From DATFDN01 sp963767645 (GTDB taxonomy: Bacteria > Pseudomonadota > Alphaproteobacteria > Acetobacterales > Acetobacteraceae), in NCBI GenBank assembly GCA_963767645.1, contig CAVYEW010000015.1, positions 21,402 through 85,401 on the forward strand: a DNA stretch of 64,000 nucleotides. The letters run 5' to 3'. The notes beneath the pieces were generated by a model. The model searched no databases. It was not told where the DNA came from and saw only the letters and a program-made list of their open reading frames with translations. A program made the position numbers and the translations under genes. This document shows positions 1 through 8,507 of this stretch, piece by piece. Numbering within the stretch: the first letter of the stretch is position 1; every line of letters starts with the position of its first letter.

Positions 1-987
1 GTCCACCCACTCCAGCCGCACGCGCACCCGGTTGATGATGCCGCCATGCGTCAGCGCCTCGGCGAGCGACTTGTAGCTGTCGAGCAGGCTCGTGTACTTG
101 CCGACGATGGCGATGCGCACCTCTCCCTCGGGGCCGCACACCGCGTCGACGATCCGCTGCCAGCGGCCGAGATCAATCTTGCCGTCGGCGTTCAGGCCGA
201 AATGGCGCAGCACCTCTCGGTCCATGCCCTCGTCGTGGTAGCGCAGCGGCACGGCGTAGATCGTGTCGACGTCGAGCGCCGGAATCACCGCCTCGGGCCG
301 GACGTTGCAGAACAGCGCGATCTTGCGGCGCTCGCCCTCCGGGATCGGGCGGTCGCAGCGGCAGAGCAGCATCTGCGGCTGGATGCCGACATTCAGCAAT
401 TCCTTGACCGAGTGCTGGGTGGGCTTGGTCTTCAGCTCCCCCGACGAGGGAATGAACGGCACGAGCGTGAGGTGGACGAACATCGCGCGCTGCGGCCCTA
501 GCTCGTTGGCGAGTTGGCGGATCGCCTCCAGGAACGGCAGGCCCTCGATGTCGCCCACCGTGCCGCCAATCTCCACCAGCACGAAGTCGAGCCCGTCGGA
601 ATCCCGCAGCACGGTTTCCTTGATCGCGTCGGTGATGTGCGGGATCACCTGCACCGTAGCGCCCAGGTAGTCGCCGCGGCGTTCCTTGGCGATCACCTCG
701 GCGTAGATGCGCCCGGTGGTGGCATTGTCGGCCTTGCTGGCGTGGACGCCGGTGAAGCGTTCGTAGTGGCCGAGATCGAGGTCGGTCTCCGCGCCGTCGT
801 CGGTGACGAACACCTCGCCGTGCTGATAGGGGCTCATCGTCCCCGGGTCGACGTTCAGGTAGGGATCGAGCTTGCGCAGCCGCACGGTGTAGCCCCGCGC
901 CTGCAGCAGCGCCCCGAGCGCTGCCGATGCGATGCCCTTGCCGAGAGAAGAGACCACGCCGCCGGTGATAAAGACATACCGCGTCAT
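1..987 (-). CDS. pyrG: CTP synthase (glutamine-hydrolysing), N-terminal part, cut by window edge
   Basis: Makes CTP from UTP, ATP and glutamine in the cytoplasm. Reading the minus strand from the ATG at 987 gives the family start MTRYVFITGGVVSSLGKG (P-loop-like synthetase motif), then the conserved stretch LDPYLNVDPGTMSPYQHGEV and, further on, EIGGTVGDIE. These belong to the amidoligase domain. Only about 329 residues are present: the C-terminal glutaminase domain lies before position 1, so the gene is partial. It lies upstream on the same strand as secG and tpiA (order tpiA-secG-pyrG in transcription), as is common in alphaproteobacteria. The reading frame is open from 987 to the edge, and I see no defect in the visible part. 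Confidence 0.95.
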   Translation of the reverse strand, partial: MTRYVFITGGVVSSLGKGIASAALGALLQARGYTVRLRKLDPYLNVDPGTMSPYQHGEVFVTDDGAETDLDLGHYERFTGVHASKADNATTGRIYAEVIAKERRGDYLGATVQVIPHITDAIKETVLRDSDGLDFVLVEIGGTVGDIEGLPFLEAIRQLANELGPQRAMFVHLTLVPFIPSSGELKTKPTQHSVKELLNVGIQPQMLLCRCDRPIPEGERRKIALFCNVRPEAVIPALDVDTIYAVPLRYHDEGMDREVLRHFGLNADGKIDLGRWQRIVDAVCGPEGEVRIAIVGKYTSLLDSYKSLAEALTHGGIINRVRVRLEWVD

Positions 988-1104
988 GGGCACCCAGCAT
1001 ACGAGGCCGAATCGGCGCACGGGAAGCCCCGTGTCCGCCGGCCTTCCATGCGCGGGCCGCCTCTCATACCAACCCGACTGATGACTGACCCATCCCCCGC
1101 TCCG

Positions 1105-1199
1105 ACCCCTCCCCCAACCTCTCCCGCAAGCGGAGGGGAGGCTTTCGGCGGCGCGCTTCTCCCCCTCCCCTTGCGGGAGGGGGCCGGGGGGAGGGGGCC
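1105..1199. repeat. Paired inverted palindromic repeat (family A, copy 1)
   Basis: Two C/T-rich then G/A-rich arms built around CTCCCGCAAGCGGAGG and CCCCTTGCGGGAGGGG lie head to head, about 20 bases apart. The second is close to the reverse complement of the first. The pair sits between the pyrG start and the secG end, and related pairs occur at 5939, 8370, 17429 and 29083. As RNA it would fold into strong hairpins, so it may also act as an attenuator between secG and pyrG. Confidence 0.8.
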
Positions 1200-1232
1200 A
1201 GCGCGATGCGTCAATGATTAGGCGGGCTGATA

Positions 1233-1631
1233 TCAGTGCGGGACGTCGGCCCCCGCCGGCGGCCCGCCCGGACCGGGCGTCGCGCGCGAGGGTTTCGGCG
1301 CGTTCGGCTGTGGCGGGGCGGGCACCACGCCGATTTGGCCCGGTGCGGCCGGCGTGGTGGTCGGCATCGGCGTATTGAGGATCGACACCCCGCCAGCGCC
1401 GGAGGTGTTGCGGTTCATCAGCGCCATTCCCAGCGAGAGTGCCATGAAGATGCCGGCCAGGACCGCGGTCGCGCGGGTCAGCAGGTTGGCGGTGCCGCGC
1501 CCGGACATGAAGGCGCCCATGCCCTGCGAGCTGCCGATCCCCAGGCCCCCGCCCTCGCTGCGCTGGATCAGCACCACGCCGATCAGCGCGATGGCCACGA
1601 AGACGTGGATGGCGATGAGAACGTCATACAT
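1233..1631 (-). CDS. secG: Preprotein translocase subunit SecG
   Basis: Small inner-membrane partner of SecYE. The protein starts MYDVLIAIHVFVAIALIGVV, a first transmembrane helix followed by the family signature LIQRSEGGGLGIGSSQGMGAF and a second helix around residues 55-75 (ATAVLAGIFMALSLGMALM). The C-terminal third is a proline/alanine/glycine-rich tail typical of alphaproteobacterial SecG. I chose the ATG at 1631 because it gives the normal N-terminus; the frame is open further up to 1721, but that extension is arginine-rich and overlaps tpiA. tpiA ends 13 bases upstream, so the two are probably co-transcribed. Confidence 0.93.
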   Translation of the reverse strand: MYDVLIAIHVFVAIALIGVVLIQRSEGGGLGIGSSQGMGAFMSGRGTANLLTRATAVLAGIFMALSLGMALMNRNTSGAGGVSILNTPMPTTTPAAPGQIGVVPAPPQPNAPKPSRATPGPGGPPAGADVPH

Positions 1632-1644
1632 GGTGCGGCGCCTT

Positions 1645-2394
1645 CTACGCGCCCCGCGCCGCACGGGCAATGGCGATGAAATCGGCCGCCACCAGGCTCG
1701 CCCCGCCGACCAACGCGCCACCCACCTCGGGCACGGCCAGCAGCGCTTTCGCGTTCCCGGCCTTTACCGAGCCGCCATAGAGGATGCGCACGCCCTGCCC
1801 GGCATCGGGGAACTGCCGCGCCAGTTCCTCGCGAATGAAGGCGTGCATGGCCGCAACCTCTTCCTCGGTCGGTGTCCGGCCGGTGCCGATCGCCCAAACC
1901 GGCTCATAGGCGATCACTCCCGGCACCGCGCTCCCGAAGCCCTGCGGCAGGCTGCCCGAGAGCTGCCAGCCCACGGTCTCGGTCTCCTGGCCGCCACGGC
2001 GCTGGTCCTCGGTCTCGCCGACGCAGACGATCGGGGTGAGCCCGGCGGCGACCGCCGCCAGCACCTTCTCGCGCACCAGCTCGTCGGTCTCGCCGTGATT
2101 CTGGCGGCGCTCCGAATGGCCGAGGATCACCCAGCTCGCCCCGGCGTCGCGCAGCATCGGCGCGGAGATGTCGCCGGTGTGCGCCCCGGCCTTTTCCTGG
2201 TGGCAGTCCTGCCCCCCTACGGCGATCGGCGTACCGTCCAAGGTCCGGGCCACCACGGGGAGGGTGATCGAAGGGGGACAGACCACGACCTCCGCCGCCA
2301 CGTCGGCGATGCCGCGACGGACCTCGGCGGCCAGCGCCAGCGCCTGCTCGCGCAGCAGGTTCATCTTCCAGTTGCCGGCAATCAGCTGACGCAT
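1645..2394 (-). CDS. tpiA: Triose-phosphate isomerase
   Basis: Interconverts dihydroxyacetone phosphate and glyceraldehyde 3-phosphate. The 249-residue protein is of normal length and shows the expected catalytic parts: GNWKMN (lysine, near residue 10), LGHSERR (histidine, near 95), YEPVWAIGTG (catalytic glutamate and start of the flexible loop) and the phosphate-binding YGGSVKAGN near the C-terminus. It starts at the ATG at 2394 and is divergent from ppiD across about 110 bases, which should hold the promoters of both genes. It leads the group tpiA-secG-pyrG. Confidence 0.97.
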   Translation of the reverse strand: MRQLIAGNWKMNLLREQALALAAEVRRGIADVAAEVVVCPPSITLPVVARTLDGTPIAVGGQDCHQEKAGAHTGDISAPMLRDAGASWVILGHSERRQNHGETDELVREKVLAAVAAGLTPIVCVGETEDQRRGGQETETVGWQLSGSLPQGFGSAVPGVIAYEPVWAIGTGRTPTEEEVAAMHAFIREELARQFPDAGQGVRILYGGSVKAGNAKALLAVPEVGGALVGGASLVAADFIAIARAARGA

Positions 2395-2504
2395 CTCCGC
2401 ACTCCTTCGTCCACCGCGCCAGCTAGCGCAATCGCCGGCGCTGGCAAAGCAGGGGCATGCCCCGTATATGCTGCGCCCCGCTCCCGCCTAGGCCGACGAT
2501 ACCC

Positions 2505-4409
2505 ATGATCACCGCGTTCCGCCGCTATATCGAGACCTGGCCGGTCCGCCTGTTCTTCGCCCTGATGGTGGTGGCCTTCGTCATCTGGGGGGTGGGCGAC
2601 GTGGTGCGGCTGATCGGCACCAAGACCTGGCTTGCCAAGGTCGGCGGCCAGACCATCGAGCCGCAGCAGTTCCAGCCGGCCTTCCAGCGCGAGTTGGCGC
2701 AGGCGCAGCGCCGCCTGCCGCCGGGGCAGGACATGACCCCGGCGGCACGGCGCGAGGTCGCCGAGCGTGCCCTGCAACAGATGGTCGAGCAGGTGGCCAT
2801 CACGCGCGAGGAAGCGCGGCTCCGCGTCACCGTCCCCGACGCGGCACTGCGCGAGACGGTACTCGCGATGCCGGCCTTCCGCGACCAGTCGGGCCGGTTC
2901 GACCGCGCCAAATTGGACAGCGTGCTGCGGGCCAACAACATGACCGAGGGCGAGTTCCTGTCGATCATGCGCGCCGACCTCGCGCGTGCGCAGATCACCG
3001 ACGCCGTGACCGCCGGCGCGGCGCCTCCGGACACGCTGGTCCGCGCGGTCTTCGCCTTCGAGACCGAGCGCCGCTCGGCGGCGACGGTGGAGCTACCCTT
3101 CGCCGCCGCTCCCGCGCCGCCAGCGCCGACCGAGGCCGAACTGCAACGCTGGTACGCCAACAACGAAGCTGCCTTCCGCGTCCCCGAGTTCCGCCGCATC
3201 AAGGCCGTGATCCTCTCGACCGAGACGATCGCCAAGTCGCTCGACGTGCCGGACAGCGAGTTGCAGGCCTGGTACGACGCCCACAGGGCACAGTTCGTCG
3301 AGCCGGCCCGCCGGTCGATCCAGGTCGCCATTGCCCCCGACCAGGCGAAGGCGCAGGCCATCGCCGCGCAATGGCAGGGCGGCGCCGACTGGGCTTCGGT
3401 GCAGAAAGCGGCCGAAGCGGCCGGCGGCTCCGCGGTCGCCCTCGATGCCGCCACGGAGCAGCAAATTCCCGACGCAGCGCTCGCGAAGGCGGCCTTCGCG
3501 ACCAAGCCGGACCAGATCGCCGGCCCGGTGCAGGCCTCGCTCGGCTGGGCGGTGCTGCACGTGACCTCGGCCACCCCCGGGCGCGAGCAGAGCTTCGAGC
3601 AGGCGAAGGCCGACGTGCGCTCCAGGGTACTGGATGAGAAAGCGGCTTCGCTGCTGTATGACCGCGCCGGCAAGGTCGACGACCTGCTGGGCACCGGGGC
3701 CGGGCTAGACAAGCTGCCATCCGATCTCGGCCTGGCCGGCGTTACCGGAACGCTAGATGCAAAGGGCGACACGCAGGAGGGCACGCCAGCGCCCATCCCC
3801 GGCCCGCCGGAGCTGCGCAAGGCTTTGATCGAGGCGGCGTTCAGCCACCCGCCCGGCCCACCCTCCCAGATGACGGAGGTGCAGGTGCCGGGGGCCGGGT
3901 CTGCCTTCTACGCGGTCGAGGTGGAACAGATCATCCCGCCTTCCCAGAAGCCGTTCGACCAGGTGAAGGACCAGGTGGCGGCAGGCTGGACCAGAGAGGC
4001 GCGGATCAAGGCGCAGGAGGCGGTCGCGGCGGGGATGCTGGCGGCGGTGCGCGGCGGCGAGACGCTGGCCGATGCGGCCGCCAAGGCCGGAGGAAGCGTG
4101 CGTACAACGCCGCTCGTCACCCGCGACGGCCCGGCCGAGGGGATGCCGCCCCAGCTCCACCATGTCCTGTTCGGGCTGAAGCCAGGCGAGCCGACGATGG
4201 TGGAGACGCCGGAGGCGTTCATCGTCGCCGTTCCGGACAAGATCGAGACGCCGCAGCCCCAATCGGACCAGGCCCGCTACGACGCGGTACGCGAGGTGCT
4301 GACGCGCTCGACCGCAGCCGATCTGGCGCAGGGCTTCGCCGCCGCGCTGCGGGCCCGCGCCGAGCCGCAGGTCAACTTCGCCGTCCTCGACAGTTTCGTG
4401 CAGCAATAG
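2505..4409 (+). CDS. ppiD: Peptidylprolyl isomerase / periplasmic folding chaperone PpiD-like (SurA_N domain)
   Basis: Membrane-anchored periplasmic chaperone of about 634 residues. It starts MITAFRRYIETWPVRLFFAL: a short cytoplasmic tail and a single transmembrane helix (residues about 12-35). A SurA_N-like helical region follows (QFQPAFQRELAQAQRR and on), then a parvulin-type region near residues 260-375 containing FATKPDQIAGPVQASLGWAV. The second half is a long helical tail. An in-frame upstream ATG at 2457 exists, but its extension is not membrane-like, so I prefer 2505. It is followed 11 bases later by trpE, the ppiD-trpE order common in Rhodospirillales. Confidence 0.9.
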   Translation: MITAFRRYIETWPVRLFFALMVVAFVIWGVGDVVRLIGTKTWLAKVGGQTIEPQQFQPAFQRELAQAQRRLPPGQDMTPAARREVAERALQQMVEQVAITREEARLRVTVPDAALRETVLAMPAFRDQSGRFDRAKLDSVLRANNMTEGEFLSIMRADLARAQITDAVTAGAAPPDTLVRAVFAFETERRSAATVELPFAAAPAPPAPTEAELQRWYANNEAAFRVPEFRRIKAVILSTETIAKSLDVPDSELQAWYDAHRAQFVEPARRSIQVAIAPDQAKAQAIAAQWQGGADWASVQKAAEAAGGSAVALDAATEQQIPDAALAKAAFATKPDQIAGPVQASLGWAVLHVTSATPGREQSFEQAKADVRSRVLDEKAASLLYDRAGKVDDLLGTGAGLDKLPSDLGLAGVTGTLDAKGDTQEGTPAPIPGPPELRKALIEAAFSHPPGPPSQMTEVQVPGAGSAFYAVEVEQIIPPSQKPFDQVKDQVAAGWTREARIKAQEAVAAGMLAAVRGGETLADAAAKAGGSVRTTPLVTRDGPAEGMPPQLHHVLFGLKPGEPTMVETPEAFIVAVPDKIETPQPQSDQARYDAVREVLTRSTAADLAQGFAAALRARAEPQVNFAVLDSFVQQ

Positions 4410-4420
4410 GCATCCCTTCG

Positions 4421-5931
4421 ATGAACGTGGCGCCTTCTCCGGGCTTTGCCGGTTTCCGTGTGGCATACGACGCGGGCCGCGGCACCCTGGTCTGGCGCCG
4501 TGGCGTCGCCGATCTCGAAACCCCGGTCGCGGCCTTCCTCAAGCTCGCCCACGGTCGGCCCAACGCCTTCCTGCTGGAGAGCGTGGAAGGCGGGGCGACG
4601 CGCGGGCGGTACTCCATCATCGGCATGGACCCCGACCTGATCTGGCGTTGCCGGGATGGGCGGGCGGAGGTGAATCGCCACGCCCGCTCGGCCCCGCACG
4701 CCTTCGTGGCCGACCCGCGCCCGCCGCTTGAGAGCCTGCGCGCGGCGATCGCCGAGGCCAGGCTGGACGTGCCGCCCGGCCTGCCGCCGATCGCCGGATT
4801 GGTCGGCTATCTCGGCTACGACATGGTGCGGCTGATGGAGCGCCTGCCGGCGCGCAACACCGATGCGATCGGCGTTCCCGACGCCCTGCTGATCCGCCCG
4901 ACGCTGTTCGCGATCTTCGATAACGTCAACGACGAGCTGACCCTCGCCGCACCGGTCCGCCCGGCCGAATCCGTCTCCGCCGCGCGGGCCTGGGAGGCGG
5001 CGAATGCGCGCCTGGCGGAAGCCGAGGCGGCGCTGGAGCGCCCCCTCCCCCACCCCGCCCCGCCGGTGGCGCTGCCCGCGCCGCCCGAGCCGGAGTCGAA
5101 TATCGGCAAGGGCGCGTTCCTGGGCATGGTGGAGCGGGCGAAGGAGTACATCGCCGCCGGCGACGCGTTCCAGGTGGTGTTGAGCCAGCGCTTCGCCGCG
5201 CCCTTCGCCCTGCCCCCCTTCGCGCTGTATCGCGCGCTGCGCCGGATCAACCCGGCGCCCTTCCTGTTCTTCCTCGATTTCGGCGGCTTCGCCGTGGTCG
5301 GCTCTTCGCCCGAGATCCTGGTGCGGCTGCGCAACGGGATCGTGACCCTGCGCCCGCTCGCCGGCACGCGCCGGCGCGGCGCCACCAACGAGGAGGACCA
5401 GATTCTGGAAGCCGAGCTGCTGGCCGATCCCAAGGAGCGGGCCGAGCACCTGATGCTGCTCGACCTCGGGCGCAACGATGTTGGCCGGGTCGCCGAGATC
5501 GGCAGCGTCCGCGTCACGGAGAGCTTCGCCATCGAGCGCTTCAGCCACGTCATGCACATCAGCTCCAACGTGGAGGGCAGGCTGCGCGGCGATCTCGACG
5601 CGCTGGACGCGCTGGTGGCGAGTTTCCCGGCCGGCACGCTCTCGGGCGCCCCCAAGGTGCGGGCCATGGAGATCATCGAGGAGATGGAGCCGACCCGGCG
5701 CAACATCTACGCCGGCTGCATCGGCTACTTCGCCGTCAACGGCACCATGGACACCTGCATCGGGCTGCGCACCGCGCTGGTGAAGGACGGCATTATGTAC
5801 GTGCAGGCAGGCGCCGGAATCGTCGCGGAACTCGGAGCCGGAAGCAGAGTACCGAGGAATGCCGGCAGAAAGCTCGGGCGCTGTTCCGCGCGGCCGAGGA
5901 AGCGGTGCGGTTCGCCGCCGGCAAGGGGTGA
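4421..5931 (+). CDS. trpE: Anthranilate synthase component I, C-terminus frameshifted twice
   Basis: First enzyme of tryptophan synthesis (chorismate to anthranilate). The N-terminal domain contains LLESVEGGATRGRYSIIG; the chorismate-binding domain runs from about residue 225, with VVLSQRF, GSSPEILVR, LRPLAGTRRRG, ERAEHLMLLDLGRNDVGR and FPAGTLSGAPKVRAMEIIEE. After VQAGAGIVAE (about 5829) the frame is lost. Removing one A at 5829/5830 and one C at 5852/5853 restores the expected ending: S-E-P-E-A-E-Y-E-E-C-R-Q-K-A-R, then LFRAAEEAVRFAAGKG, with a stop at 5929-5931 and about 502 residues. As written, the frame instead runs on to 5977 with an unrelated tail. I read both indels as sequence errors. 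No trpG or trpD follows. Confidence 0.9.
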
Positions 5932-5938
5932 TCCGAGC

Positions 5939-6052
5939 TCTCCCTCTCCCCCGCTTCGGGGGAGAGGGTCGGGGTGAGGGGGCTCCGGGCAAGTGGAGAG
6001 CCGTCGTGGAGACACCCTCACCCCAGCCCTCTCCCGCAAGCGGGAGAGGGAG
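5939..6052. repeat. Paired inverted palindromic repeat (family A, copy 2) between convergent genes
   Basis: Two arms (CTCTCCCCCGCTTCGGGGGA and CTCTCCCGCAAGCGGGAGAG) face each other, about 50 bases apart. They occupy the gap between trpE, reading right, and the beta-propeller gene, reading left, whose restored stop codon is only 3 bases beyond. Both arms fold into strong hairpins, so the pair may serve as a two-way terminator. Confidence 0.8.
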
Positions 6053-6055
6053 TGG

Positions 6056-7199
6056 CTATTTGATCGGAAACAGTCCGATCCGGTCCGCCCGGAAGCTGCT
6101 GACCCAGAGCTGGTTGCCTTCCCTGATCGCCCCCGTCCCGGCGCCCATCACGCCGTAGACGCCGCTTTTCACCAGATCCGTCAGCTTCATGGTCCGCGGG
6201 TTGAGCGCGTAGATCTTGAACGGCACGTTCGGGCAATTGGCCTGGCTCGAACTCGAAGCAGTCGAGCACCTGCTTCACCGTCGTATCCTGGCCTCCGACA
6301 TAGACGGTTTTTCCGTCCGGCGACCAGCGCACGTTGTCGGTCAGCATGTTGGTCGGCACGCTGTCCTTCTTCACCGGGTTGGTCCCCCGCGACAGGCGCA
6401 TCACCTGATGGCCCGACCAGAGGGCGACGAAGACCTCCTTGCCGTCGGGCGAGGCGATCACGCCGTTCGGGCCGGACATGCCCTGGCTTCCCGGCACCTC
6501 GGACCAGCCCTTGTCGGGCCGCCATTCGTCGAGCGCGCCCACCGTCTCGCCGTTGGACAGCTTGTCCACCCGCTGCGGGTCCGTGGGGTCCCATAGGCTC
6601 GTGACAATCAGCCCGCCATCGGGCAGCGCGGCGACGGCATCCGGCCAGAACTTAGGCGGGGCGACGACGCAGCCGGTCCAGGTCAGCGCCGGCCGGGCCT
6701 TGCTCAGATCGACATCGAACGCCTCCACCGATTCGCGTCCTCCGTGATTGACCACGTAGAGCACCGCACGATTGTTCCTGGGCGGCGTGAGATCGAGGCC
6801 GTGCGGCGCGAAGATCGACATATCGGGAGCGCCGGGGCAGTCGCGGTAGCGCTGCTTATCCGGGCGTGTCGCGATCTGGGACGGCTCGATCCTGGAGACG
6901 GTATCCTTCCGCGCATCGAACAGATGCAGGTAGCCCTGCTTCGTGCCGGGCGTGGGAAGATCGCTGCCGAACACCCAGGAACTGCGCGGCACCGGCGCGA
7001 AATCCTCTACGTTGGTGGCGTTGCAGATGAACTTGACAGCGCCCACCGGCGTGCAAGGCGGGGCGGCATCGGCCGCCCGCGCGGGCGCGGCAGCAAGCGT
7101 CGTCAAACCGAGCACGGCGGAAAATGCGATCCCGGCGCTGCGCAATGCCCGCGGCAGGCATGCGGCGATGCGCGCCCGCGATGAGCTGTGTCTTGCCAT
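6056..7199 (-). CDS. Secreted beta-propeller protein (SMP-30/YncE-like), frameshifted near the C-terminus
   Basis: Exported protein of about 380 residues, function unknown. It begins with a long signal peptide (residues about 1-43, hydrophobic core AGIAFSAVLGLTTLAAA, cleavage after ARA). Propeller-like blades follow: FAPHGLDL, DAVAALPDGGLIVTSL, SGPNGVIASPDGKEVFVAL, DNVRWSPDGKTVYVGG. A strong GGGGGAGGAA ribosome site precedes the ATG at 7199. Near 6250 the frame is lost. Dropping one A (plus-strand GAACTC to GACTC) restores CFESSQANCPN, then FKIYALNPRTMKLTDLVKSG, and a stop at 6056. The uncorrected frame continues to 6018 through the repeat. The overall look suggests a lactonase or arylesterase-like fold, but no catalytic set could be assigned. 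Confidence 0.75.
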
Positions 7200-7283
7200 G
7201 CTTCCTCCCCCATCGGCTTGCTGCCTACCAGCGTATGTAAGGTTGTATGCGCCGGCTGTGTCAACGCCAGGCGCCGGCAGCCG

Positions 7284-8417
7284 TCAGGCCGTTTCCAGAT
7301 CCCGCACCGCGTCCTGGCCGGCACGGTCCGCCACCGCGCGGAACGCCGCCAGCCGCGCGGACGCCTGCGCCGCCAAGGTTCCGCCGCTCAGCAGCGCGGC
7401 ACGGGCCCCGGCGGCCAGATCCCGGCGGAGCCGGGCATGGCGGATCAGATGATCGAGGGCATCGATCCATGCCGCCTCGGTGTTGGCGACCAGTTTCCCG
7501 GCGCCGGCGCCGGCGAGCGAGCCGCGATAGGCCGGCACGTCGGAGGCGAGCACCGCTGCGCCGAGCGCCGCGTAGTCGAGCGTCTTGATCGCCGACTTGG
7601 CGCGGTTGAACGGCGTATCCACAAGCGGGGCGATGCCGATATCCCAGGCTGGCAATTGCGTGATCCAGTTGACAAATCCCGGATAGGACTGTCCCGCCAC
7701 CCCGATCGGGGCCGTACGGTTCACCCACAACGGCAGATCGTCGCGCGCGGTGACGCCGATCATGTCGAACCTGATGCGCGGCCCGAACCTTTCGTGCAGC
7801 CGCGCCAGCACCGGCTCGACGAGGGCGAAGTCGCCATCGTGCGTCGCCGTGCCCATGAACAGGAGCCGCACCGGACTCTGGCGCAGGCGCGGCGGCGCGT
7901 GACCGTCCGGAAACCATAGACGCTCGTCCAGCCCGTTCTCTACCACCCGCGCGTCGGCCCGCGCGTCGGCGATACGGCGGGCAAGCCCCGGCGTGGAGAC
8001 CCAGACCGCATCGGCATGGGCCAGCAGGAATCGCACCACCGCCGCCCGCCCGCGCAGCTCCGCCGCGTCGGCGTGGTCGGGCGGCACGTGCAGCAGGTCG
8101 TCGTCCAGGTCGTAGACGAGCGCCATGCCGCTTTTGCGGCAGTGCCGCGCCAGCGCCTGGGCCGCTTCCAGGTCCGGGACGGCATGGCGCTGCGTGAGCA
8201 GGATATCGGCCCGCAGATCCAACGCCTCCTCCGGCCGCGCCACCGTCACATTCAGCCCCGCCGCCGCCTTCGGGTGGTGCAGCGGCTGCAGCAGGCGGAT
8301 ATAGGCGCAGGGCGTGGGCACACCGGTGGTGTCGTACCGCTCGGGCACGGCAATGACGCTGAGCGCACGCTCCCCCTCCCCTTGCGGGAGGGGGCCGGGG
8401 GAGGGGTTGAGGCGCAC
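7284..8417 (-). CDS. Glycosyltransferase, C-terminal fragment separated by a repeat insertion
   Basis: This encodes a GT-B-like domain: RYDTTGVPTPCAYIRLLQPL, DILLTQRHAVPDLEAA, LVYDLDDDLLHVP, DAVWVSTPGLARRI, VRLLFMGTATHDGD, IGIAPLVDTPFNRAKSAIK and LDYAALGAAVLASDVPAYRG, the last two being the usual sugar-nucleotide binding end of GT4-type enzymes. The first residues come from the repeat at 8370; native sequence starts at about ALSVIAVPERY (8370 downward). It continues the protein encoded at 8508-10917 but in another frame, so the two pieces were probably one gene of about 1,150 residues. If translated alone it would start at the GTG at 8417 inside the repeat. Confidence 0.7.
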   Translation of the reverse strand: MRLNPSPGPLPQGEGERALSVIAVPERYDTTGVPTPCAYIRLLQPLHHPKAAAGLNVTVARPEEALDLRADILLTQRHAVPDLEAAQALARHCRKSGMALVYDLDDDLLHVPPDHADAAELRGRAAVVRFLLAHADAVWVSTPGLARRIADARADARVVENGLDERLWFPDGHAPPRLRQSPVRLLFMGTATHDGDFALVEPVLARLHERFGPRIRFDMIGVTARDDLPLWVNRTAPIGVAGQSYPGFVNWITQLPAWDIGIAPLVDTPFNRAKSAIKTLDYAALGAAVLASDVPAYRGSLAGAGAGKLVANTEAAWIDALDHLIRHARLRRDLAAGARAALLSGGTLAAQASARLAAFRAVADRAGQDAVRDLETA

Positions 8418-8507
8418 CAGCCGGCGGGCGGTGTGGCGTTCTTAAGATCAATTGCAAGATCGCGCGCGAACCCCTCCCCCGGCCCCCTCCCACAAGGGGA
8501 GGGGGAG
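8370..8507. repeat. Paired inverted palindromic repeat (family A, copy 3) inside a glycosyltransferase gene
   Basis: Arms CCCCTTGCGGGAGGGGGCCG (from 8370) and the inverted CGGCCCCCTCCCACAAGGGG (ending by 8507) are separated by about 64 bases of unrelated sequence. Unlike the other copies this pair lies within a coding sequence. Glycosyltransferase-like sequence is recognisable on both sides, but in different frames. Confidence 0.8.
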
